DNA from: an uncultured Bacteroidota bacterium
GTDB lineage: Bacteria > Bacteroidota > Bacteroidia > Flavobacteriales > Flavobacteriaceae
Assembly (NCBI GenBank): GCA_903819815.1
Contig: CAIJFC010000052.1
Span: 1-16,268, forward strand
Length of the DNA: 16,268 bases
Reading direction: 5' to 3'
Made by a program: the position numbers and the translations under genes. The notes under the pieces were generated by a model. The model was not told the DNA's origin, did no database searches, and saw only the letters and a list, made by a program, of their open reading frames with translations. Below, piece by piece: positions 1 to 6,783 of the stretch (position 1 is its first letter; the number at the start of each line of letters is the position of its first letter).

Positions 1-1029
1 AGAACTTGGTGTTTTTGGGAAGAAAAAAGTGAAACTTGGGATACAATAGTTACTAAAAAATGGAATCCAGCCCTTTATGCAAATCCAAACCAATTGGTAG
101 AAATTGATTTAGCACCCAAAAAATACAATCAAATTAGAAGTATTGACTTTTATAATTTTGTTTTAGATGAAATTTCTAAACAAGAAAATATCACATTTGA
201 AAATCAAAAAGTAGTAGAAGTTGAAGAAGTTGAAAATCAAATTACTGTACACGGAAGTTCGGAAATTTATACCTGCGATCAATTATTCAACAGCATTCTA
301 AATCCATTTGAAGTTGAAAATCAAACCCGATTTCCGCTTTTGAAACAGCATTTTATAGGTTGGTTCATTCAAACAGAACAGGAAATCTTCAATCCGGAAC
401 AAGCAATGTTCATGGATTTTTCAGTGGAACAAAAAGGAAATACACGGTTCATGTATGTGCTTCCAACCTCAAAAACAGAAGCGCTCTTAGAATATACGCT
501 CTTTTCGCAATCGCATTTAGAAACCTCAGAATACGAATCGGAAATTGAACTTTACATTCAAAAATTAGGAATTACCAATTATAAAATTGTCGAAAAAGAA
601 CGCGGAAGCATCCCTATGTCGTGTTTCCCATTTTGGAAAAACAACACCAAAAGAGTACTAAATATTGGTTCGGCTGGAGGTTGGACAAAAGCAAGTACCG
701 GATATACTTTCAAAAATGCCGATAAAAAATCAACGCAATTAATCCAATTTCTTCAAACTAAAACAGACTTCAAGCAGTTTCATAAAATAAATAAATTCTG
801 GTTTTACGACTTGTTATTATTAGACATTTTATACAGAAAAAATGAAATAGGGGCAACCATATTCTCTGCGCTATTCACAAAACCAAATCCCCAATTGAAT
901 TTCAAATTTTTAGATGAAGAAACCTCATTTTGGGAAGATTTACAAATCATTTGGAAATGCCCAAAAGGGCTTTTTGTAAAGGGTTTATTTGCCTTAATCT
1001 TTAGATATTCATTTAATATCAAACTATAA
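1..1029 (+). CDS. crtY: Lycopene beta-cyclase, 5' end outside window
   Basis: Flavin-dependent cyclase that closes beta-ionone rings on lycopene to make beta-carotene, a step towards the zeaxanthin-type pigments of flavobacteria. The frame is open from base 1, so the gene begins upstream; 342 codons are visible. The first residues, RTWCFWE, match the conserved 'DRTWCFW' block of CrtY. Other family signatures follow: FMDF, YVLPTSKTEALLEYTLFS, E-x-G-x-IPM and the GxAGGxxKASTGYTF block near the C-terminus. About 40 N-terminal residues, including the Rossmann FAD-binding motif, should lie outside the window. An internal ATG at 94 is not the start, because conserved sequence extends upstream of it. 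The gene belongs to the left flank and has no evident link to the PUL. Family assignment is secure; the symbol follows the bacterial CrtY type. Confidence 0.93.
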   Translation, partial: RTWCFWEEKSETWDTIVTKKWNPALYANPNQLVEIDLAPKKYNQIRSIDFYNFVLDEISKQENITFENQKVVEVEEVENQITVHGSSEIYTCDQLFNSILNPFEVENQTRFPLLKQHFIGWFIQTEQEIFNPEQAMFMDFSVEQKGNTRFMYVLPTSKTEALLEYTLFSQSHLETSEYESEIELYIQKLGITNYKIVEKERGSIPMSCFPFWKNNTKRVLNIGSAGGWTKASTGYTFKNADKKSTQLIQFLQTKTDFKQFHKINKFWFYDLLLLDILYRKNEIGATIFSALFTKPNPQLNFKFLDEETSFWEDLQIIWKCPKGLFVKGLFALIFRYSFNIKL

Positions 1030-1072
1030 CAAAACTTTATAATTGAAATAATAATTAAACTGTAATTCTCTT

Positions 1073-1080
1073 TATCTTTG
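1073..1080 (+). promoter_or_regulatory. Bacteroidetes -7 box of the bacilliredoxin promoter
   Basis: TATCTTTG fits the Bacteroidetes sigma consensus TAnnTTTG and lies 55 bases before the bacilliredoxin ATG. The same octamer stands before trhO at 15371. No well-spaced -33 TTG element was found: the TTG at 1043-1045 is about 27 bases away, which is too far. Confidence 0.55.
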
Positions 1081-1135
1081 TAGCAGATTTTACAATCTAA
1101 ATTCAGAAATCAACAATATTAAATCATAAATAATT

Positions 1136-1546
1136 ATGTATCCAGAAGAAATGGTAATTCCAATGCAAGCTGAACTTACAGCTGCTGGATTTCAAGATTT
1201 ACACAGTGCCGAAGCGGTGGAAAACGCATTAAAACTAGAAGGAACAACGCTTGTAGTTGTTAATTCTGTTTGTGGTTGTGCGGCAAGAAATGCTCGTCCA
1301 GGAGTAAAAATGAGTTTGGGTGGCGCTAAAAAACCAACCAACTTAATAACTGTTTTTGCCGGCGTGGACAAAGATGCCGTTGATGCTGCAAGAAAACACA
1401 TGTTCCCTTTTCCACCTTCATCGCCAAGCGTGGCTTTGTTCAAAAACGGTGAATTGGTGCACATGTTAGAACGTCATCACATTGAAGGTCGCCCAGCGGA
1501 ATTAATCGCGGAAAACTTGCAAAACGCGTTTAACGAATATTGTTAA
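1136..1546 (+). CDS. BrxA/BrxB-family bacilliredoxin
   Basis: Small cytoplasmic thioredoxin-fold protein of the YphP/YqiW (BrxA/BrxB) family, which removes bacillithiol from S-bacillithiolated proteins. It has 136 residues, close to the usual family length, and begins with the typical MYPEEMVIPMQAEL. The active-site motif is C46-G47-C48 in the block VVNSVCGCAARNARPG, the CGC form characteristic of this family. The C-terminal block with HHIEGRPAELIAENL is also typical. The gene has its own promoter box at 1073 and is complete. Its last 68 bp are duplicated at 15217-15284, so the 3' end of this gene is where the PUL block begins. The downstream hairpin (1579-1607) lies between it and the convergent regulator gene. 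Base composition is visibly less AT-rich than the PUL genes. The symbol is left blank because BrxA and BrxB cannot be told apart here. Confidence 0.93.
   Translation: MYPEEMVIPMQAELTAAGFQDLHSAEAVENALKLEGTTLVVVNSVCGCAARNARPGVKMSLGGAKKPTNLITVFAGVDKDAVDAARKHMFPFPPSSPSVALFKNGELVHMLERHHIEGRPAELIAENLQNAFNEYC
1479..1546 (+). repeat. Left copy of 68-bp direct repeat flanking the PUL
   Basis: The final 22 codons of the bacilliredoxin gene plus two preceding bases recur at 15217-15284 in the same orientation with five substitutions. Similarity ends exactly at the TAA stop codon on the right and at ACATTGAAGG on the left. The longest identical blocks are ACGCGTTTAACGAAT followed by ATTGTTAA (23 bp) and GCGGAAAACTTGCAA (15 bp). 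The repeat resembles attL of an integrated element, but no integrase gene is present in the window. Confidence 0.85.
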
Positions 1547-1578
1547 AATAAAACTGGTCCTACGTTAATAATAAATTA

Positions 1579-1607
1579 ATAGAAGCTATCTAAAGGGTAG
1601 TTTCTAT
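1579..1607. terminator. Hairpin between convergent genes, probable bidirectional terminator
   Basis: A 12-bp stem (1579-1590 with 1596-1607, two G-T wobbles) encloses a five-base loop. It starts 32 bases after the bacilliredoxin stop and touches the stop codon of the reverse-strand regulator gene. The following T tracts are weak in both directions, so termination may be inefficient. Confidence 0.55.
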
Positions 1608-4472
1608 TTATATTACCATTAAAAATCCAATTAAATTTTCTTTTTTATTTAAATCTAATTTTTTTCTAAGTCTGTATCTAGCTAATTCTACTCCGCCATT
1701 TGATATATTCATTATTTCAGCAATTTCTTTAGTTGACATATTCATTAATAAATAGGTAGATAAATCCAATTCACGAGGCGAAATAGTTGGATATTTATCT
1801 TTTAAACGTTTTAGAAAATCAAAATGTACATTCTTAATGTGTTTCTCTAAATCTTTCCAACTGTGATCTGCATTTACTTCTTTAACGATGCTTTTATTGA
1901 GTTTGGTAAATTGGAATTTTGTTGATTCGTCAAAAGTTTCTAAGTTAATATCTTTTAATTTATGAATGATTCCATTTAAGATTTTATTTTTCTTAACTAC
2001 TTGTAAGGTATTGTTTACAAGTTCCTTATCTTTTAATAAAATTTTAATTTTAAGTTTGTCATTTTTTAAACGCTCAATTTCTTTCTCTAATTCAAACTGT
2101 TCTTCCTTGATTTTCGATTCTTTTTCTAAATAAAGACGTCTTTGTTCTAACGTTTCGTAATATTTGTTTTGACGTATTTTAATATTAACCCGTTGTTTCA
2201 AAACAAATATCGAAATGACAATTACTACTAAATAAAAGAGATATGCTAAAAAATGCCTGTACCAAGGTGGCAAAACGGTAAATGCGACAATTGCTTCATC
2301 GGAAACAATCCCAAAACTGTTTCTAACCTTTACTTTCATGGAGTAATCTCCTTCTCTTAAATTAGTGTATTCTTTGGTTGGGGAAGCTGCCCAATTACTC
2401 CATCGTTCATCAAAACCTTCCAATTTATAGGAATAAACTACATTTTCAACGTTCTCAAACGACGGGGATGAAAAGGTAAATTTAGCATGATTAGAAGAAT
2501 AGGGGATAACGATTTTTTTGGTATTTTGTCTTCCGTTTCCAAAAACAAGACTGTCATTAGCAAACGAAAAATTTCGGATATAAGCAACTGGTATTGAAGT
2601 TGAATTTTGAAGTAAACCAGAATCATAATGAGCCAATCCATCTGTTAACCCAATAAAAATATTATTTGGACTTATTGTATTTACAGATTCATAATTAGAA
2701 ACTAATTTTCCAGATAAATTAGAAAATGGGGCAGAAATATTTTTATATTTTCCGAAATTTTCATTCATTAATACGCCCATTGATTCTCCATAAAAATACC
2801 AAATATTACCATATTTATCTTCATTTAATGACTTTATAGCTGGAATATCTTTAAATAAAACACTCATTTTTTTGTCTTCAAAAAACAAATCCTGCTCTTT
2901 AGAATAGCTGTAAAATTGATTGTTTATTTGAAAAGAGAGATGGTTTTTTAATTTCTGAATACTTCCAATTCCTTTAATATTGTCAGATAGATTATTAAAG
3001 TTCCTGATTGATTTAAAGCCTGTTAAATTATCCTTTAATTCAAGTTGAAATGCGATTTCGTCTTTCTTAAACCAAATAAATTGATTGTCTATTTCAAATT
3101 TATTTACTGATTTTCCATAGCCTTCAATTTTATTTTTAAATTGCCACCCAAAATTATTTTTTTTAAATAATGAAAAACCATCATAACCAGAACCTATTAA
3201 ATAATTTGGATTATTAGGAATTTGTTTGAAGCCCCAAAACCCTTTGTTATTTAGTATTTCAACCCTTTGATTTGGGTATATTAGCAAAGCTCCTTTGTTG
3301 TGAGCACATAGCAATTTGTTGTCAATTACCTGAATATCCCAGGCTTGTCCAGTTGTTCCTTCAACAAGTTTAAAGGAATCATCTTTAAAGGATTCACCCC
3401 ATTTGTGATAAAAAACACCCTGATTTGTAGCCACATAAATATTTTCGTTATAAACTACGGAAGCATAAACGGTACTAATTTCAAAACTATTTCCAAAGTA
3501 AGTGAAAGGGGAATTTTCATTTACAAATGCAATTCCGTTATCTAATCCCAGCCATAGATTATTTTTACTGTCTATAAAAGAAGTTAAAACCGTGTTGTTT
3601 TGAAGTCCGTTTCTTCTATTAATATGTTGAATAATTTGCCCCGCTTTATTGCAAATTATCACTCCATCCAAAACGGAATTAATTACAATAAAAGTATTAT
3701 TTATGATTGTTCCGCCCAAGCAATTATTTTTTTTAATAAAATCATTTGCTTCAGTGTTCCAAGGCGCAATCGCATCATTTTCATATACATATATTCCTCT
3801 GTCGATAGTTGCAATAAGTATTTTATTTTCTGTTATTGCAAACATTCCCCAAACTTCAGTTGTGTTAAGAATATCCGTATTTGGCAATGGAAAAAGAGAA
3901 TCGTTTCTAAATTCCATTATGCCTTTGGATGCGTCTTGAAAATATAGTTTTTCATTAACAACAAATGAAAATTGAAACTTTTTTGGAGCGTTTAAAACTT
4001 GAATCGTATTATTTTTATAAAGGTATGCTTTCTCAAAAGTTTGAAAAACGACAATGTCTTTATAAACCTGAATTTTCCATACAAAATCAATGATTTTTGA
4101 ATCATTTTTCTTTACCAATTTAGATAGAGAATAATATATTAATTTGCCATTTATTCCGGGTTTAAAATATCCAAACTCATTATATCCGCCAACAAATATT
4201 TTACCTGAATTGTCAATTTTTAAACTTCTGATAGAAGCTGAATTTGGAATGGTGAACTTATGCCAAGAAGCTCCATCAAACTGAAAAAGACCACTATTAT
4301 TTGCAAAATAAATGTTTCCGTTTTTATCCTGATCAATGTTCCAATTTTGAGTTTCCCCTTTGTATTCAGTTCGTTTGAAGTTTCTAATTTCTGGCAAACC
4401 AATATCTTTTACTTGACCAACGAGAATTTGGAATGGCAACAATAATAAAAAAAATTTTATTGCAAATTTCAT
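1608..4472 (-). CDS. Membrane-spanning beta-propeller sensor with LuxR-type HTH, PUL regulator
   Basis: Predicted one-component regulator that senses a ligand outside the cytoplasmic membrane and binds DNA inside. The 954 residues read in order: signal peptide (about 1-20, ending LVGQ); a long repetitive region of two-component-regulator-propeller type (about 30-645, with repeats such as 'DSKNNLWLGLDNGIAFV' and 'DEDKYGNIWYF'-like units); a Y_Y_Y domain (about 655-732, 'YSYKLEGFDERWSNW'); a membrane helix (about 739-761); a charged coiled coil (about 770-835); and a C-terminal LuxR/GerE helix-turn-helix (about 890-952, ISPRELDLSTYLLMNMSTKEIAEIM). Unlike classical hybrid two-component regulators (HTCS) of Bacteroides PULs, it has no histidine kinase, ATPase or receiver domain. 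It is divergent from the PUL structural genes across a 301-bp intergenic region, which strongly suggests local control. Architecture is clear; ligand and targets are inferred. Confidence 0.85.
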   Translation of the reverse strand: MKFAIKFFLLLLPFQILVGQVKDIGLPEIRNFKRTEYKGETQNWNIDQDKNGNIYFANNSGLFQFDGASWHKFTIPNSASIRSLKIDNSGKIFVGGYNEFGYFKPGINGKLIYYSLSKLVKKNDSKIIDFVWKIQVYKDIVVFQTFEKAYLYKNNTIQVLNAPKKFQFSFVVNEKLYFQDASKGIMEFRNDSLFPLPNTDILNTTEVWGMFAITENKILIATIDRGIYVYENDAIAPWNTEANDFIKKNNCLGGTIINNTFIVINSVLDGVIICNKAGQIIQHINRRNGLQNNTVLTSFIDSKNNLWLGLDNGIAFVNENSPFTYFGNSFEISTVYASVVYNENIYVATNQGVFYHKWGESFKDDSFKLVEGTTGQAWDIQVIDNKLLCAHNKGALLIYPNQRVEILNNKGFWGFKQIPNNPNYLIGSGYDGFSLFKKNNFGWQFKNKIEGYGKSVNKFEIDNQFIWFKKDEIAFQLELKDNLTGFKSIRNFNNLSDNIKGIGSIQKLKNHLSFQINNQFYSYSKEQDLFFEDKKMSVLFKDIPAIKSLNEDKYGNIWYFYGESMGVLMNENFGKYKNISAPFSNLSGKLVSNYESVNTISPNNIFIGLTDGLAHYDSGLLQNSTSIPVAYIRNFSFANDSLVFGNGRQNTKKIVIPYSSNHAKFTFSSPSFENVENVVYSYKLEGFDERWSNWAASPTKEYTNLREGDYSMKVKVRNSFGIVSDEAIVAFTVLPPWYRHFLAYLFYLVVIVISIFVLKQRVNIKIRQNKYYETLEQRRLYLEKESKIKEEQFELEKEIERLKNDKLKIKILLKDKELVNNTLQVVKKNKILNGIIHKLKDINLETFDESTKFQFTKLNKSIVKEVNADHSWKDLEKHIKNVHFDFLKRLKDKYPTISPRELDLSTYLLMNMSTKEIAEIMNISNGGVELARYRLRKKLDLNKKENLIGFLMVI

Positions 4473-4640
4473 AAAATATAAAGTATAACTTACTAATTAG
4501 AAATGAAAAAATGTACTCTTGGAGTTAAACAATTCCCAAAAAGTAACTTTTTTATAAATGTAGTGTTTATTTTTAAAAATAAATGTTTTTTTAAAGAGAT
4601 TATAGTTTTTAAATACTTTAAAATCAATAATTTAATTAAT

Positions 4641-4657
4641 TTTTGATGTGTTTTTGT
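4641..4657 (+). repeat. Direct repeat copy 1, candidate operator
   Basis: TTTTGATGTGTTTTTGT, identical over 17 bases to 4674-4690. The two copies start 33 bases apart, close to three helical turns, so a dimeric activator could contact both on the same DNA face. Similarity stops at both ends of the 17 bases. Confidence 0.65.
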
Positions 4658-4673
4658 TATATTAATATTTAAG

Positions 4674-4690
4674 TTTTGATGTGTTTTTGT
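4674..4690 (+). repeat. Direct repeat copy 2, candidate operator
   Basis: Second exact copy of TTTTGATGTGTTTTTGT. It ends 12 bases before the TTG of the putative -33 element, the usual place for a class I activator site. The adjacent LuxR-type regulator is the obvious candidate ligand; that link is inferred. Confidence 0.65.
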
Positions 4691-4702
4691 AAGGTATTAT
4701 TA

Positions 4703-4734
4703 TTGAATACTATCAATTTAATACCATACTTTTG
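4703..4734 (+). promoter_or_regulatory. Promoter of the PUL structural genes
   Basis: TTG at 4703-4705 and TACTTTTG at 4727-4734 (consensus TAnnTTTG) are separated by 21 bases, within the normal Bacteroidetes range. Transcription would start near 4740, giving a leader of about 35 bases before the ATG at 4774. Confidence 0.7.
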
Positions 4735-4773
4735 TTTCAAATTAATAATTATTTAACAAAAAAAATAGAAATT

Positions 4774-6546
4774 ATGAAAAAAAAATTACACTTATTATTT
4801 TTTACTTTAGTATTTGTTTTCACTACTTTTGCTCAAACTGTAACACTTACAGGAACCGGAACGGGTGGCTGGACACAGCCAGGAGCTGTAACATTAACAT
4901 CAACAGATGGTGTTAATTTCTCAAAAACAAATTTTGAAATCGTTGGAGATGGAAACATGAAGTTTGCTGAAGCTGCAGATTGGGCAACAACTTATGGCTT
5001 TAACTCTGCAACTGTTGCTCCAGGATTTCCAATTGGAATTGCAGGATCAAATGTCGCTGGTTTTAATAATAATATTGTTGGAACTTTAGGTTTTTGGTCC
5101 GTAACCTATAACATCACCACTAAAGCATATGCTTTTACACCAGGAATAAATCCAAATTCTGTTATTAAAATAAATGGTGGCGGTTTGGTTGCAGATATTC
5201 AAATGTCTACAATTAACGGATCTGCATACAATAAAAAAAGCATTACTTTTCCTGGTGGAAATGCCAAATTTATTGAAGCAGGGACAACGAATCAATGGGG
5301 GGGTGCTTTCCCAAGTGGCCCTGTTGTTACAGGTCAATTAATCCCAGTTCCTGCAGGAACTTATAATGCTTATTTTGTCAAAAATACTTCAACTGCTCCC
5401 GCAGAGTATATTTTTGAACCTACTGTTGTAAGTATGATAGGTAACTTTGTTGGAAGTGGCTGGGGAACTGATATAGATTTTGAAACAACAGATAATGTTA
5501 ATTACACCAAAACAAATTATACATTTGCTCCAAACGCTCCTGATGTTGTTATCCATATGAAATTAAGAGACAATCATGATTGGACCTATCAATTTGGGGT
5601 GCCTGTTGCTAATGTATCTGCTACTTCAGGAACATTAATTACTTCAAATGCAGCAGATTTAACGCTTCCTCCGGGTATTTATGACGTAGCTTTTAATAGA
5701 ACTACACTTGTTTATAGCTTTACTTTAAGAGGAACAAATGCTGTAATAAAAATTACAGGATCCGCAATTGGAGCAACCGATGTAAGTTTAGTAACTACCA
5801 ACGGAAATGATTATAACAAGAAAAGTCTCCCGTGCACTGTTGGAACAGCTAAATTTGTTGAGGCTACTACATCTAATCAATGGTCAAGTTCTGGTTTTCC
5901 TACAGGAACAGGAACTCAGACGGGAACACTTATTCCGCTTAATCTTGCTACGTATAATGTTACTTTTGTTAAAAGTACTGGGGCATACAGCTTTCAAAAT
6001 GTAACTGTTTCCATCGTTGGTGGTTTCAATAACTGGGGAGGAACTGCAGATATTGATATGACTTCTCCTGATGGAATAAACTTCACTGCTCTTGGAAAGC
6101 AATTCCCTGCAGCTACCGAATTAAAATTCAGAGATAATCATGATTGGGCTGTTGCATATGGATCAACAACTACTCCGTCTTCTTTTCCAAATGGAACTGG
6201 CGGTGGTTCAAATACAAATATCGCAGTGCCAGCAGGTACTTATGATATAACTTTTAATAGAAATACGCTGGCTTATAGTTTTGTTCCAAATCTTTTAACC
6301 GATAATTTTACTAAAAGTAATTTTAAAGTATATCCAAATCCTACAACAAATAACTGGACTTTTATTACTTCTACAAGTCAAATTAATTCTATTGAAATTA
6401 TTGACCTGTTAGGGAAAGTTGTTTTAACAAAAAATGTAACTTCCAATGAAGTAATTATAGATGCTTCAAACTTAAATTCAGGAATATATTTTGCAAGAGT
6501 TTCGACTATTTCAGCAATAGAAACTGTGAAATTAGTTAAAAATTAA
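4774..6546 (+). CDS. SusE/SusF-like repeat protein with T9SS type A sorting domain
   Basis: Probable secreted or surface glycan-binding protein of 590 residues. The start is the ATG at 4774, giving a clean signal peptide (about 1-21, ending TTFAQ); an upstream in-frame TTG at 4732 lies inside the -7 box and is rejected. Five beta-rich modules follow in an alternating A-B-A-B-A order at about 22-125, 129-216, 217-321, 322-409 and 410-507. Type A modules carry 'DG(I/V)NF...KFRDNHDWA..YG'; type B modules carry 'VIKI.G', 'YNKKS', 'AKF(I/V)EA.T.NQW' and 'TYN..FVK'. The A pattern resembles SusE/SusF starch-binding folds. Residues about 508-590 form a T9SS type A C-terminal domain (KVYPNPTTN ... LVKN). 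Bacteroides SusE and SusF are lipoproteins encoded after SusD; here the gene is first and uses a T9SS signal. It is followed by its own terminator. Glycan binding is inferred. Confidence 0.82.
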   Translation: MKKKLHLLFFTLVFVFTTFAQTVTLTGTGTGGWTQPGAVTLTSTDGVNFSKTNFEIVGDGNMKFAEAADWATTYGFNSATVAPGFPIGIAGSNVAGFNNNIVGTLGFWSVTYNITTKAYAFTPGINPNSVIKINGGGLVADIQMSTINGSAYNKKSITFPGGNAKFIEAGTTNQWGGAFPSGPVVTGQLIPVPAGTYNAYFVKNTSTAPAEYIFEPTVVSMIGNFVGSGWGTDIDFETTDNVNYTKTNYTFAPNAPDVVIHMKLRDNHDWTYQFGVPVANVSATSGTLITSNAADLTLPPGIYDVAFNRTTLVYSFTLRGTNAVIKITGSAIGATDVSLVTTNGNDYNKKSLPCTVGTAKFVEATTSNQWSSSGFPTGTGTQTGTLIPLNLATYNVTFVKSTGAYSFQNVTVSIVGGFNNWGGTADIDMTSPDGINFTALGKQFPAATELKFRDNHDWAVAYGSTTTPSSFPNGTGGGSNTNIAVPAGTYDITFNRNTLAYSFVPNLLTDNFTKSNFKVYPNPTTNNWTFITSTSQINSIEIIDLLGKVVLTKNVTSNEVIIDASNLNSGIYFARVSTISAIETVKLVKN

Positions 6547-6560
6547 TATAAGTAAAATTT

Positions 6561-6600
6561 AGTCCCTTTCAACGTTAGGTCGGTGTAAGGGACTTTTTTA
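6561..6600 (+). terminator. Intrinsic terminator after the SusE/F-like gene
   Basis: AGTCCCTT (6561-6568) pairs perfectly with AAGGGACT (6587-6594) and is followed by six T residues. It lies 14 bases after the stop codon. Because no clear promoter is visible before SusC, read-through here would set the ratio of SusE/F-like protein to SusCD. Confidence 0.82.
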
Positions 6601-6783
6601 TAAAATGAATTAAAATTAAAAAACTGTAGTTGGTTTATTTTTATGCTAATTTCTTTCATTCCAAATCAATCAATTTAAATTTTTTTTGAACATTTTAATC
6701 GAAAAAATTGACCGAAAAAAATAAAAATCATATTTCAAATGTCAAAATAGTTCATAAATGAAACTAAATTAAAATCATACATC

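Larger units (their letters stand above)
4473..4773. promoter_or_regulatory. Divergent PUL control region
   Basis: This 301-bp AT-rich gap separates the regulator start (reverse) from the SusE/F-like gene start (forward). It holds a 17-bp direct repeat (4641-4657, 4674-4690) and a good forward promoter (4703-4734). It also holds a perfect 7-1-7 palindrome, AAAAAGT-A-ACTTTTT (4538-4552). On the reverse strand TACTTTTTG (4545-4537) resembles a -7 box with one extra spacer base and could serve the regulator gene, but this is weak. Confidence 0.6.

Noticed and set aside
3345..3947. Forward-strand open frames inside the regulator gene
   Set aside because: They are antisense shadows of a well-supported coding region, with no family motifs.
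1608..4472. Classical hybrid two-component system (HTCS) regulator
   Set aside because: No HisKA, HATPase or receiver motifs between the membrane helix and the HTH; the DNA-binding domain is LuxR-type, not AraC-type.
4538..4552. Perfect 7-1-7 palindrome AAAAAGT-A-ACTTTTT near the regulator start
   Set aside because: A/T-run palindromes this short are expected by chance in such AT-rich DNA; kept only as a note in the control region.
4732..4773. In-frame TTG start 14 codons before the SusE/F-like ATG
   Set aside because: It lies in the -7 box and would bury the signal peptide; ATG 4774 gives a clean MKKK signal sequence.
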